DNA from: DASQHW01 sp038238245
GTDB lineage: Bacteria > Actinomycetota > Acidimicrobiia > IMCC26256 > PALSA-610
NCBI GenBank assembly: GCA_038238245.1
Contig: JBBRXX010000026.1
Coordinates: 1-64,000 of the forward strand
Reading direction: 5' to 3'
Length of the DNA: 64,000 nt
Shown here piece by piece: positions 51,567 through 60,769 of this stretch. The stretch's first letter is position 1; the number at the start of each line of letters is the position of its first letter. The translations under genes were made by a program, and so were the position numbers. The notes beneath the pieces are model-generated. The model made no database searches. It worked only from the letters and a program-made list of their open reading frames with translations, and had not been told where the DNA came from.

Positions 51567-52225
51567 TGCTTCGGCCTCGGGATGACGCCGATCAGCTTGC
51601 CCTTCACGACGATCCGCTGCGCCGCACTGTGCTTGGGGTGACACGCGATGAGTGTCACGGTCGGCGTCGGCGTGGGATCGGTGACCCAGATGTCCTTGGG
51701 CCGCACGATCTGGGTTCCGGTGACGGCATACACGCAGTCCCTCCCGGGCATTCGGAAGACGATCTGGTCACCGGGCGACAGGAGGTCGAGGTTGAGGAAC
51801 GGGTGCGAGTGCGTCACGCGATGACCGGGGAACACGGCGTTCCCAATCTGGCACGGCATGGCGCTTCCGGGCCAGTGGCCGGGGCCGTGGTCGATCACCG
51901 TCAACGTGATCCCCTCGTAGACGGGGTGGACGAGCCCGATCTTCGGGATGTCGACGACCCCGATCTGCACGATCGGAGTCGGGGCGTACGGGTCCTTCGG
52001 CGCCGGCTCGGGCTGCGGCAACACCCGAATCGTCTTCTTGGCCTTGGGCCTGCGGTGCGTCGTCGGTGTCGACTTCGCGGTCGGCACGGTCGTCGCCGTC
52101 ATGAGCGGCGAGTCCTCCGCGTTGCGGCGATCGCCCGTACCTCGAGTCATCGCCGGCGCCGCCAGCGCCACGACGAGCACGATTGCGAAGGCGATGAGGA
52201 GCGCGATCCATCGCTTTTTCGTCAC
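51563..52225 (-). CDS. Class E sortase
   Basis: A 220-residue sortase: N-terminal membrane anchor (VTKKRWIALLIAFAIVLVVA), a Pro/Thr linker, then the sortase beta-barrel with catalytic His in FPGHRVTHSHPF, Cys in VTLIACHPKHSA and Arg in QRIVVKG. It joins LPxTG- or LAxTG-bearing proteins to the cell wall; no obvious substrate protein is in the window. It overlaps thrC (GTGA) and the SDR gene, so it is read with threonine synthesis genes, an odd pairing. Confidence 0.88.
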   Translation of the reverse strand: MTKKRWIALLIAFAIVLVVALAAPAMTRGTGDRRNAEDSPLMTATTVPTAKSTPTTHRRPKAKKTIRVLPQPEPAPKDPYAPTPIVQIGVVDIPKIGLVHPVYEGITLTVIDHGPGHWPGSAMPCQIGNAVFPGHRVTHSHPFLNLDLLSPGDQIVFRMPGRDCVYAVTGTQIVRPKDIWVTDPTPTPTVTLIACHPKHSAAQRIVVKGKLIGVIPRPKQ

Positions 52226-53280
52226 AAGCCGAGCTCCTCCAGCACGACGTCGACGGCCGCATCCACGGCCGGCCGCGCTTCGATCTCTGCGATCGCGCGG
52301 TTGGGGTCCTTCAATCCGTGCCCGGTCACCGTGCACACCACCGTCTCACCGCGCGCGATGAGGCCGGCCTTCGACGCCTGCCACAGGCCCGCGACGGACG
52401 CGGCCGACGCGGGCTCGACGAACACTCCCTCGAGTGAGGCCAGCGCGCGGTACGCCTCCAGGATCTGCGCGTCGGTGACCGATTCGATCGCGCCGCCCGA
52501 CTCGTCGCGCGCCGCGATCGCGCCGTCCCAGCTCGCGGGGTTGCCGATACGGATCGCGGTGGCGATCGTCTCGGGGTGTGGCACCGGCTCACCGTGCACG
52601 AGTGGCGCCGCGCCCGCGGCCTGCCAGCCCAGCATGCGCGGCTGGCGCGTGCTCACGCCATCCCGGGAGTACTCGACATAGCCACGCCAGTACGCGGTGA
52701 TGTTGCCGGCGTTGCCGACGGGCATGCAGTGGACGTCGGGCGCGTCGCCGAGGGCGTCGCAGACCTCGAACGCGGCGGTCTTCTGACCCTCGATGCGAAA
52801 CGGGTTGATCGAGTTCACGATCGTGACGCCGCCCCGGTCGCCGAGCTCGCGCACGAGGCGCAGCGCATCGTCGAAGCTGCCGCGTATCGACACGACCTTG
52901 GCGCCGTGGATCAGTGCTTGCGCGAGCTTGCCCAGCGCAACGTGACCATCGGGGATGATGACCGCGGCGAGCATGCCGGCGCGTGCCGCGTATGCCGCGG
53001 CACTTGCCGATGTGTTGCCGGTCGACGCGCACACCACGACCTTCGCGCCCTCTTCGGCCGCCTTCGAGATTGCAACCGTCATCCCCCGGTCTTTGAACGA
53101 ACCCGTGGGGTTCGCGCCCTCGACCTTCAACAGCACCCGCGCGTTCACCTGCTCCGACAGACGCGGTGCATCCACCAACGGCGTGTTGCCCTCGTGCAGC
53201 GTGACCACCGGGGTGCGGTCGCTCACCGGTAGGCGGGCGCGATACGCCTCGATGATGCCCGGCCATCGAGCGGCGCTCAT
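52222..53280 (-). CDS. thrC: Threonine synthase
   Basis: A 352-residue fold-type II PLP enzyme turning O-phosphohomoserine into threonine. PLP lysine in NPTGSFKDRGMTVA; CASTGNTSASAAAYAARAGM is the phosphate-binding loop; VGNAGNITAYWRGYVEYSRD and CTVTGHGLKDPN are conserved. It overlaps hom by four bases. Its substrate requires a homoserine kinase, which is not next to it. Confidence 0.96.
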   Translation of the reverse strand: MSAARWPGIIEAYRARLPVSDRTPVVTLHEGNTPLVDAPRLSEQVNARVLLKVEGANPTGSFKDRGMTVAISKAAEEGAKVVVCASTGNTSASAAAYAARAGMLAAVIIPDGHVALGKLAQALIHGAKVVSIRGSFDDALRLVRELGDRGGVTIVNSINPFRIEGQKTAAFEVCDALGDAPDVHCMPVGNAGNITAYWRGYVEYSRDGVSTRQPRMLGWQAAGAAPLVHGEPVPHPETIATAIRIGNPASWDGAIAARDESGGAIESVTDAQILEAYRALASLEGVFVEPASAASVAGLWQASKAGLIARGETVVCTVTGHGLKDPNRAIAEIEARPAVDAAVDVVLEELGL

Positions 53281-54584
53281 CTCTCGCCGCCCACGACCCT
53301 GAGCACAGAACCGACCCGCCCGACGACGTCGAGCTCGCGCACCTCGTGGATCGTCGCCGACAGCGCGGCCTCCCGCGCCAGGTGGGTGACGAAGATCAGG
53401 CGGGCGCCTTCTCCCTGGCCCTTCTGCTGCATCGACTGGATCGAAACATCATGGGTACCGAACACCCCCGCGATCTTTGCCAGCACACCGGGCTGATCGA
53501 CGACATCCAGCGCGACATAGAACTGCGACGCGGTCTCGTCGATCGGGCAGATGCGCTTGCGGGACAGCGTGCCGATCGTCGCACCGCGCGCACCCGCGTC
53601 GAGGTTCTTGGCGGCATCGATCAGATCGCCGAGCACCGCGCTCGCGGTCGGGATACCGCCCGCGCCGCGACCGAGCAACATGAGCTGACCCACCATCTCA
53701 CCCTCGATGAACACCGCGTTGAACGAGCCGCGCACCGACGCGAGCGGATGATCGCGCGGCACCATCGCCGGATGCACCCGCGCGCCGACACTGCCGTCGT
53801 GCTCTTCGGCGATCGCGAGCAGCTTCACGACGTAGCCGAGCTCTCTCGCAGCCGCAATGTCGTCGGCGCCGATCTGCGTGATGCCTTCGCGGTACACGTC
53901 TCCGGCAACGACACGCGCGCCGAACGCGATCGACGCGATGATCGCCGCCTTCGACGCCGCGTCGAAGCCCTCGACATCGGCGGTCGGATCGCGCTCGGCG
54001 TATCCGAGCTCCTGTGCCTCCGCGACCGCTTCCGCGAAGCTCGAGCCCTCCTCGGTCATGCGCGTGAGCACGTAGTTGGTCGTGCCGTTCACGATCCCCA
54101 TGACGCGCTGGATGCGCTCGCCCACGAGCGACTCGCGCAGCGGCCGCATCAGCGGGATGCCACCGGCAACCGACGCTTCGAACAGCAGGTCGACGCCCGC
54201 GGTCTCCGCCGCCTCGAACAGCTCCCCGCCGAGGTTTGCAAGGAGCTCCTTGTTCGCGGTGATCACGGGCTTGGCGGCCTTCAACGCGGTGAGGATGAGG
54301 CTGCGCGCCGGTTCGACGCCGCCGATCACCTCGACGACGACATCGACGTGCCGGTCGGTGACGACGGCATCGGCATCGTTCGTCAGCATGCCGGGCGCGA
54401 ACTCGATGTCGCGCTCCTTGGCGAGATTGTGCACCGCCACGCGTGCGACCTCGAGGCGAACCCCCGAGCGCTCCGTGATCAGGTCGGCATTGGTTTCGAG
54501 GGCGCGCACGAGCGCGGCACCCACGTTGCCGCAACCCAGCACACCCACGCGCACGGTGCCAGGAGTCCGATCTCCCATCCCCAC
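53277..54584 (-). CDS. hom: Homoserine dehydrogenase with ACT domain
   Basis: A 435-residue enzyme: NAD(P)-binding VGVLGCGNVGAALVRAL, catalytic region KPVITANKELLANLGGELFE, AGGIPLMRPLRESLVGERIQ and GIVNGTTNYVLTRM, and a C-terminal ACT domain (FYVALDVVDQPGVLAKIAGV) that probably senses threonine. The start may be GTG 54584 or ATG 54578. It follows lysA after 27 bases; the shared strand and spacing suggest one aspartate-family operon. Confidence 0.96.
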   Translation of the reverse strand: MGMGDRTPGTVRVGVLGCGNVGAALVRALETNADLITERSGVRLEVARVAVHNLAKERDIEFAPGMLTNDADAVVTDRHVDVVVEVIGGVEPARSLILTALKAAKPVITANKELLANLGGELFEAAETAGVDLLFEASVAGGIPLMRPLRESLVGERIQRVMGIVNGTTNYVLTRMTEEGSSFAEAVAEAQELGYAERDPTADVEGFDAASKAAIIASIAFGARVVAGDVYREGITQIGADDIAAARELGYVVKLLAIAEEHDGSVGARVHPAMVPRDHPLASVRGSFNAVFIEGEMVGQLMLLGRGAGGIPTASAVLGDLIDAAKNLDAGARGATIGTLSRKRICPIDETASQFYVALDVVDQPGVLAKIAGVFGTHDVSIQSMQQKGQGEGARLIFVTHLAREAALSATIHEVRELDVVGRVGSVLRVVGGER

Positions 54585-54611
54585 AGTCTCGCGGACCCGG
54601 CGGGGGTCCTG

Positions 54612-55910
54612 TTACACCTGGTCGAGGCGCACGAGGTCCTCGTTGGACTCGCGCCGAACGACCACACGCGCGTCGCCGTCGCGGACGAAGACCACCGGCG
54701 GGCGCGTGACCTTGTTGTAGTTGGACGCCATCGAGTGGGCGTACGCGCCCGTCACCGGCGTCGCCAGCACGTCGCCGACCGCGAGGTCGCCGGGCACCCG
54801 GGCGTCCCGCACGATCACGTCGCCCTGCTCACAGTGCTTGCCGGCGACCGTCACGACGAGTGGCCGGGCGGCGGTCGCCCGGGCCGGCACGAATGTCTCA
54901 TAGCGCGCGCCGTAGGTCACCGGCCGCGGGTTGTCGCTCATGCCGCCGTCGACCGCGACGTAGGTGCGGGTGCCCGCGAGCTTGATCGTGCCGACGGTGT
55001 AGAGCGTGAGACCGGCGGGCGCGACGATCGAACGGCCCGGCTCGGTCATCAGCAATGGCCGCGACCGCACGCCGGCCTCGGCCAGCGCCTTCGCCACCGA
55101 CTCCTGCACGACCGACGCGTACTCGTCGATGCTCGGGGGTGCGTCCTCCGGCAGGTAGCGCACGCCGAGACCGCCGCCGAGGTTCAGCTCCTCGACCATG
55201 GAGGAGTGCGTCTCCTCGATGGCGTGGACGACGCCGACCATCTTGTCGACGGCGCGTGCGAAGGCATCGAGCCGGAAGACATGCGACCCGATGTGGCAGT
55301 GCAATCCCGCGAAACGCAACGCATCACCCTCGATGATTCGCTGCACCGCCGCGAGCGCCCGGTCGGGGCTGAAGCCGAACTTGGAGTCAACGTTTCCGGT
55401 TTCGATGTGCTCGTGGGTGTGCGCCTCCACGCCGGGCTTCACGCGCACTTGCACGCGGGGCGCGGGCAAGCCTTCGGCGACGAGGGCCTCCAACCGATGC
55501 ACCTCTTCGTCGGAGTCGACGACGATGCGACCGACGCCACTGGTGAGCGCCGCCCGAAGCTCCTCGACGGACTTGTTGTTGCCATGGAACACGATGCGCG
55601 CGGCCGGGAACCCGCTGTGCAGCGCGACGAACAGCTCGCCACCGGTCGCGACGTCCAGATGGAGCCCTTCCTCGTCGACCAGCTGCGCCATCGCGACGCA
55701 GAGAAACGCCTTGCCGGCATACGCCGCGCCGTCGCCGAACCTCTCACGGTACGCGCGACAACGGATACGGATCTCGGCCTCGTCGTACACGTAGCACGGT
55801 GTGCCGAATCGCTGCGCGACCGCGGTCAGCTCCACGCCGGCGATCGACACCCCGCCCGTGCCGTCGACGGTGCACGAGGCCGGCAACAGCGAAAGGTCGA
55901 ACGCCGTCAT
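54612..55910 (-). CDS. lysA: Diaminopimelate decarboxylase
   Basis: A 432-residue fold-type III PLP enzyme making lysine from meso-DAP. PLP lysine in DGAAYAGKAFLCVA, the HIGSHVF motif, GGGLGVRY and the active-site Cys with GKHCEQGDVI. ATG 55910 overlaps the argS stop (ATGA). The argS-lysA pair is conserved in actinobacteria. Confidence 0.96.
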   Translation of the reverse strand: MTAFDLSLLPASCTVDGTGGVSIAGVELTAVAQRFGTPCYVYDEAEIRIRCRAYRERFGDGAAYAGKAFLCVAMAQLVDEEGLHLDVATGGELFVALHSGFPAARIVFHGNNKSVEELRAALTSGVGRIVVDSDEEVHRLEALVAEGLPAPRVQVRVKPGVEAHTHEHIETGNVDSKFGFSPDRALAAVQRIIEGDALRFAGLHCHIGSHVFRLDAFARAVDKMVGVVHAIEETHSSMVEELNLGGGLGVRYLPEDAPPSIDEYASVVQESVAKALAEAGVRSRPLLMTEPGRSIVAPAGLTLYTVGTIKLAGTRTYVAVDGGMSDNPRPVTYGARYETFVPARATAARPLVVTVAGKHCEQGDVIVRDARVPGDLAVGDVLATPVTGAYAHSMASNYNKVTRPPVVFVRDGDARVVVRRESNEDLVRLDQV

Positions 55911-57580
55911 TGGGTCTCGTCGTTCTCGTCGTTCTCGTCGTCCTCGTCGTCGAGGCGCGCCATCTCGTCGGGCGCGTGCACTCCGAGCAACGCGAGCGCG
56001 TTGGCAAGGCCGATGCGACACGCTTCGGTCAACCACAAGCGGGCCTGCGTCAGCTCCGCGTCCTCCGAGAGCACGCGGCAGTCGTGGTAGAAGCTGTGGA
56101 ACACGCGGGCGAAGTCGCGCATCCACGTCGCGATCTTCTGGGGTGCGCGCGCCTCGGCCGCTTCATGGACCGCGTCCGGAAATACCGCGAGTGCACGCAG
56201 CAACTCCTGCTCGCGCTCGTCGCCGAGCAATGAGAGATCGACATCGCCGAGCGGCCGCCGCTCGACGCCGGCGGCACCGGCCTTGCGCGCGATCGACGCG
56301 ATGCGGGCGTGCGCCATCTGCACGTAGTAGACGGGGTCCTCCATCGACTGCCGGGTCACCACGTCGAGATCGAACGTCTGCGCGGAGTCGATGCTGTGGA
56401 GCAGGAAGGTCATGCGCGCGACGTCGGGATCGACGCGGTCGAGGATGTCGGAGAGCGTGACGATGTTCCCGGCCCGCCGCGACATCCGCACTTCGCGGCC
56501 GTTCTCGATGACCTTCACGTGCTGGCCGAGGATTATCTCGGGCTCGCCGGTCGGGAAGCCGAGCGCCTCCATGCCCGCCTGCAGGGACTTCACCTGACCG
56601 TGGTGATCGGCTCCCCACACGTCGATCAGATGCGTCGAGCCGCGCCGGTACTTGTCGCGGTGGTACGCGAGATCGTTGGTGAGGTACGTCGTCGTGCCGT
56701 CGCTCCGTACCAGCACCCGGTCGCGTGGGTCGCCGAACGCGGTCGAGCGCAGCCACCGGGCACCGTCGCGCTCGTACACGTGACCGCTCGCCTCCAACTG
56801 GGCGAGCACGTCGGCGACGTCACCCCGGTCGTGCAACATACGCTCGGAGAACCAGGTGTCGAACAACACGCCGATGCGTGCCAGATCATCCTTCAGCAGC
56901 TCGACGACTCGCCGGTACCCCCACTCGCCCGCCTGGTCGATCGTGACCTCGTCGCCGCAGTCGTCGCGCAGCTGCTGGGCCAGTTCCACGAGGTACTGGC
57001 CTTGGTAGCCGTCCTCGGGAGGTTCGGTCCCCCGATAACGCGCGTACAAGGATGCCGCGAAGAGATCGAGTTGGGTTCCGGCGTCGTTGAGGTAGTACTC
57101 CCGGTGTACCTCCGCACCCTGGGCCGCGAGCAGGTTCGCGATCGCGTCGCCGACCGCAACCCAGCGCCCGCCACCCGCATGCAGGGGACCCGTCGGATTC
57201 GCAGACACGAACTCCAAATTGACGCGCCGGCCCGCGAGCACGTCGCTGCACCCGAAGCGCGGCCCCGCCTCGACGACCTCGCCGAGCACGTCGTGCAGCC
57301 AGGTCGGCGCAAGGAAGATGTTCACGAAGCCCGGCCTCGCCACCTCCACTTTGGCCACACGAGGAACGGCCAGCTCGTCCAGGGCGTCCGAGATCTGCTG
57401 TGCAATCTCGAGTGGCGGGCGCCCCAGCTTCTTGGCCAGCGGCATCGCGACCGGCGTGTACCAGTCGCCCTGATCTCGACGCTTCGCCGGCTCGACCGCG
57501 ACGCCTTGCTCAGGCTCGGGCAGTCCAGCGCTTGCCAGTGCCTGGGAAATCGCCGTGCGGAGGGTGTCTCGCATCATCAT
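55907..57580 (-). CDS. argS: Arginyl-tRNA synthetase
   Basis: A 557-residue class I synthetase. N-terminal Arg-S domain, the HIGH-equivalent SANPTGPLHAGGGRWVAVGD (H-x-G-G form usual in actinobacteria), KMSKS-equivalent REVRMSRRAGNIV, and the DALR anticodon-binding domain (FLLHSIDSAQTFD to MRDFARVFHSFYHDC). The C-terminus ends in an Asp/Glu/Asn-rich tail (LDDEDDENDENDE), which is an addition to the normal end. Three ATG codons in a row at the start (57580, 57577, 57574) make the first residue uncertain. Confidence 0.97.
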   Translation of the reverse strand: MMMRDTLRTAISQALASAGLPEPEQGVAVEPAKRRDQGDWYTPVAMPLAKKLGRPPLEIAQQISDALDELAVPRVAKVEVARPGFVNIFLAPTWLHDVLGEVVEAGPRFGCSDVLAGRRVNLEFVSANPTGPLHAGGGRWVAVGDAIANLLAAQGAEVHREYYLNDAGTQLDLFAASLYARYRGTEPPEDGYQGQYLVELAQQLRDDCGDEVTIDQAGEWGYRRVVELLKDDLARIGVLFDTWFSERMLHDRGDVADVLAQLEASGHVYERDGARWLRSTAFGDPRDRVLVRSDGTTTYLTNDLAYHRDKYRRGSTHLIDVWGADHHGQVKSLQAGMEALGFPTGEPEIILGQHVKVIENGREVRMSRRAGNIVTLSDILDRVDPDVARMTFLLHSIDSAQTFDLDVVTRQSMEDPVYYVQMAHARIASIARKAGAAGVERRPLGDVDLSLLGDEREQELLRALAVFPDAVHEAAEARAPQKIATWMRDFARVFHSFYHDCRVLSEDAELTQARLWLTEACRIGLANALALLGVHAPDEMARLDDEDDENDENDETQ

Positions 57581-57939
57581 TTGGCGTGCGGACGCGGTGG
57601 AAGCTCGCTCGCGAACGCCGCAGGCACGGGAGCGAAGGGACCCATGGTGACGATGGCGGATCGTACTCGCGGCAAAAGAAAACCGTCCGCACTATTTCAC
57701 GCGAGGCGCGCGGATCACTATGCTGCGTGGACAGGGGGCCGGAATCGCAGGCATTGTTCTTCCAGTTCCCGGAATTTCATGGAGCAGCGCGCCGACACGT
57801 GGGGGGCCGTTGCGATGTGCCAGGGAGGGCGGGGGTGTCGCAGCACACGGGGGTGGGGCTCGCAGCGCTGCTTCCAGGCACGAATTCGCCCGCTGCGCAC
57901 GCCGACGGTGTCGGGACGCGCGACGGTGGGGTGGTGTCC
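57581..57939. other. Intergenic region between argS and the GGDEF gene
   Basis: About 360 bases between divergent genes. It is AT-richer near 57670-57710 (aaaagaaaaccgtcc), where promoters for both directions could lie. The plus-strand frame of the GGDEF gene stays open across it, so a longer N-terminus is not ruled out. No RNA structure or gene recognised. Confidence 0.4.
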
Positions 57940-58701
57940 GTGAACGCTTCGAGCGAGGACCTCGCTGCGAGCGTCGCCACCAGCGAGTCGGGCATCGCGC
58001 TCATCTACAAGGCGCTCGACGCGCTCGTCGACCAGTTCGAGCTCGACGACGCCGCGGTCGTGATCGAGGAGTCGGGCCTCGGCCGTCAGGTGTTCTGCGC
58101 CGGCCGGCGGCCGCTCGGACCCGACGACGAAGAGCTGCTGGTCTCGCCGCCCGGCCTCTACACGCAGCCCGCCTTGGAGAACCACGGCTTCGACCGCTCG
58201 TTGATGCTGTCGCTTTGCGTGTTGGCACTGCGGCTCGATGTGCTTCGCTACGACGCCTGGCACGATCCGCTCACGGGGCTCTTCGACCGGCGCTCGTTCG
58301 ACCGCCTCCTGCAGATGGCGATCGCGCGGAGCACCCGCTACGGCTGGCCGTTCACCCTCGTCATGCTCGACCTCGACCACTTCAAGACGATCAACGACGA
58401 GCACGGCCACCAGGCGGGCGACGCGGTCCTCCGCGACCTCGGTGAGCGCTTCCGCCGCGCCTTGCGCTTCGGTGACAACGCGGGCCGGATCGGCGGCGAC
58501 GAGTTCGCGATGATTCTTCCGAACACCGAGCCCGATCTCGTGCCGACGTTGCTCGACCGGGTACGCACCGCCGAAGGTGTCGAGCGCGCGTGCCCGGCGT
58601 TCTCGTTCGGTGTGGCGCAATGTCCGCAGGAAGCAACGGAGTTCGACAAGCTGGTGCAGCTCGCCGATTCCCGGCTCTACGAGGCGAAGGGGCACAAGTG
58701 A
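57940..58701 (+). CDS. GGDEF-domain diguanylate cyclase
   Basis: About 253 residues. The N-terminal about 95 residues form an unrecognised sensory domain (GIALIYKALDALVDQFELDD); the rest is a GGDEF domain: HDPLTGLFDRRSFDRLL, VMLDLDHFKTINDEHGH and the intact signature RIGGDEFAMIL. It should make cyclic di-GMP. No I-site RxxD is evident before the signature (RRALRFGDNAG is near it). GTG 57940 with GGTGGGG eight bases before is chosen. The stop overlaps the next gene's GTG. Confidence 0.88.
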   Translation: MNASSEDLAASVATSESGIALIYKALDALVDQFELDDAAVVIEESGLGRQVFCAGRRPLGPDDEELLVSPPGLYTQPALENHGFDRSLMLSLCVLALRLDVLRYDAWHDPLTGLFDRRSFDRLLQMAIARSTRYGWPFTLVMLDLDHFKTINDEHGHQAGDAVLRDLGERFRRALRFGDNAGRIGGDEFAMILPNTEPDLVPTLLDRVRTAEGVERACPAFSFGVAQCPQEATEFDKLVQLADSRLYEAKGHK

Positions 58702-59405
58702 GCGCTCGCTCCGTCGGTGAAACGATCGGCTCGCTCGACGATCTCGAGCTCGAGCTCCGCAAGCTCCCCGGCGTACGCGCCGCGGGTTTCGAAGAACGCG
58801 ACGACATGCTGCTCGTGCAGCTGCACGTCACCGACAAGGCCGAGCGCACCGACCAGCCCGTTCCGGTGTCCGCGTCACGTATCGCCGCGCGTCACTCCGA
58901 CCTTCCGGTCGCAGTGGAAGTCGTGCGATGGCGCACCGCGCCGGCACTGGCCGCACCCGCGGTCGCTGCGGCGACAGCGCTGGAGGCGCCGGAAGTGATC
59001 GCCAAGCCCTCCGACGAGGCCGCCGACGAGGCGTTGGAAACTCGTCGGGCACGGTTGCTCGCGGTGCTGGCGTTCCCCGACACGGACGAGCTCGAAGTTC
59101 ACCTGATCCTCGACGGCAAGCGCACGATCGGCCGGGCGCCGGCGAGCAGCGGCTTGGTCGGGGCGGCCGAAGCGACGATCGACGCGATCCGCGCGCTCGG
59201 CGCGACGTTCCAGCCGCGTGCGAAGTGGGCGCGCGCCCTGGACGACACTTCCGACGACGATCGTGTGATCGTTGCGGTGGCGCTCGAATCCGTCGAGGAC
59301 GACGACCAGCTGCAATACGGCCTCGCCGCCGGCGCGAGTCCGATCGACGCGGCGGCGCGCTCGACGCTCGATGCGTTGAACCGTCGCCTCGCGCGCGTCC
59401 TCTGA
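58698..59405 (+). CDS. Hypothetical protein coupled to the GGDEF gene
   Basis: A 235-residue protein from GTG 58698. Its two halves look alike in layout: residues 5-75 (SLDDLELELRKLPGVRAAGF, LLVQLHV) and 110-235 (ARLLAVLAFPDTDELEVHLI, AAEATIDAIRALGATFQPRA), separated by an Ala-rich linker. The second half ends with AGASPIDAAARSTLDALNRR. No family recognised. Coupling to a diguanylate cyclase (GTGA overlap) suggests a partner or a c-di-GMP-related role, but this is inference. Confidence 0.68.
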   Translation: MSARSVGETIGSLDDLELELRKLPGVRAAGFEERDDMLLVQLHVTDKAERTDQPVPVSASRIAARHSDLPVAVEVVRWRTAPALAAPAVAAATALEAPEVIAKPSDEAADEALETRRARLLAVLAFPDTDELEVHLILDGKRTIGRAPASSGLVGAAEATIDAIRALGATFQPRAKWARALDDTSDDDRVIVAVALESVEDDDQLQYGLAAGASPIDAAARSTLDALNRRLARVL

Positions 59406-59759
59406 CACGCTACGCTCGCTCCCCCGAAGCACTTCGGTTCAGGGCCCCCGTCGGGCATAGAGAAAACCCTTCCGCTCCGGATCGTGGGTGACGCTCGGAA
59501 CGGATTTCGTCGTTTTCGGAACGTGGCTCCTGTATTGCATTTCTGGAGTTGCTGGAGTTTCCAGAGCCGGAAACGGCCGAGAATCACGGACTGCCGAGAT
59601 CGTCGCGGACCTGGACCGCCGCGTCGTCGTCGACGTCGCTCGACACACCCTGCAGCGTCCACATCCACGCCGCGTACTCGTAATCGCTGTCATCGTCGGT
59701 CGTTGCCGGCCCCCGCCCGTTCGTGGACGCCGCGTCGCCGGCGTCCTCTTCCTCGGCCA
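59406..59759. other. Region without an intact gene after the GGDEF operon
   Basis: A small hairpin CCGAA-GCAC-TTCGG (59424-59437) may end the GGDEF operon. Beyond it, no frame on either strand resembles a known protein. One minus-strand frame (ending near 59597) has GC-rich third positions and could be the tail of a lost gene. It looks like decayed or rearranged DNA. Confidence 0.4.
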
Positions 59760-59879
59760 GCGTCGGGCGCTGACGAGGTCGACCGGGGTGATGTCAAAGA
59801 GGAAGCGGAAGCTCGTGGCGATGTCGGCCAGTGTCCGATCAACCCCGAGGTCCGAATCGGCCAGCGTCTCTACAGTCAC
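59760..59879 (-). pseudogene. N-terminal fragment of a QEGLA-motif (DUF1704) protein
   Basis: From GTG 59879: VTVETLADSDLGVDRTLADI, then ATSFRFLFDITPVDL. This matches in pattern the N-terminus of flavohemoglobin-expression-modulating QEGLA proteins (LADxDLxVDxxLAxIAxxFRFLLxxTPV), predicted metalloproteases that sit after N-formylglutamate amidohydrolase genes. After about 35 residues the similarity stops and the frame becomes low-complexity, so more than 300 residues are missing. It overlaps the preceding pseudogene's stop by four bases, an intact operon joint. Confidence 0.5.
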
Positions 59880-60705
59880 GTCGGCGCCCGACACCACACT
59901 TCCTCGATGAGCACGGGCACGACTGCGGCGAGCGGGCCGCGTAGCTCCTCGAGGTGGCGCTCATCCAGTTCGCCGGTCCACTCGTCCATGAACACCTTCT
60001 TGAATTCGATCGCCAGTGCGCATCCCCTTCCCTCGTAAGCTGGTCGACCCAACGACTGAGCTCACCTCCGCGGAAGCGAACGTTCTCCCTCACATCCAGT
60101 CGGTGACCGCAGACCTCTCGGGCCGCGAGGGTTTCGAGGAACCGATCGACGACGTGGCTCCAACGCGCTCGGTCGAGCGCTCCGGTACCGACATTGACCT
60201 ACGGGTTCGTCGCGTCCGACGCCGGCGGCTGACCGGCGCCGTCGCGCCGGTGGTTGTACGAATGCAGGTCGAGCACGACGAACGGACCGCGGTGCGCGAG
60301 GGCGTCCAGCCGTCGACCAAACTCAAAGTAGAACTCGTCATAGAGATGCCGGGAACGTTCGATCTCCTCGGCGGGCGGCGTCTCGCGCCACAGTTCGAGG
60401 TGCCACGCGTCTTCGGGCGTTCGGTACACGGCGTCATCCCGCGTGCGGTTGAGATCGATTTCGAAGCGCGAGCGGTGCGCCACGACCGTCGACCCGCCGA
60501 CAGACGTCAGGTGGTCGGTGAAGGGATCCTCTTCTCGTAGCCGGGTGGCATCATCGAGCGCGCTACAAGAGGCGACCGCCGGTCGTAAGTCGTGGCCCGC
60601 GTGGATCGCCGTCGCCACGACCGGTACCAAGCTGTCCGTGAAGGACCACGGAGAACACCCTGGAGCCGTACCCCGGCATCCAAGGATCAATCGGACGATG
60701 GTCAA
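59876..60705 (-). pseudogene. N-formylglutamate amidohydrolase family pseudogene
   Basis: The minus strand reads PWSFTDSLVPVVATAIHAGH, DDATRLREEDPFTDHLTSVG, FEIDLNRTRDDAVYRTPEDA and VVLDLHSYNHRRDG, all typical of this family of zinc amidohydrolases. Then an in-frame TAG at 60199 interrupts NP-VNVGTGALDRARWSHVVD, and a frameshift near 60023 is needed to continue with CALAIEFKKVFMDEWTGELD to the end VWCRAPT. Both lesions are single events in an otherwise complete gene, so it is a young pseudogene, or sequencing errors in low coverage. Confidence 0.72.
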
Positions 60706-60769
60706 CCGACTTCGCGATCGGGGATGTCGTGCGAGAACTGCTGATGCACAGACCCCGGTTTTGGTCGTG

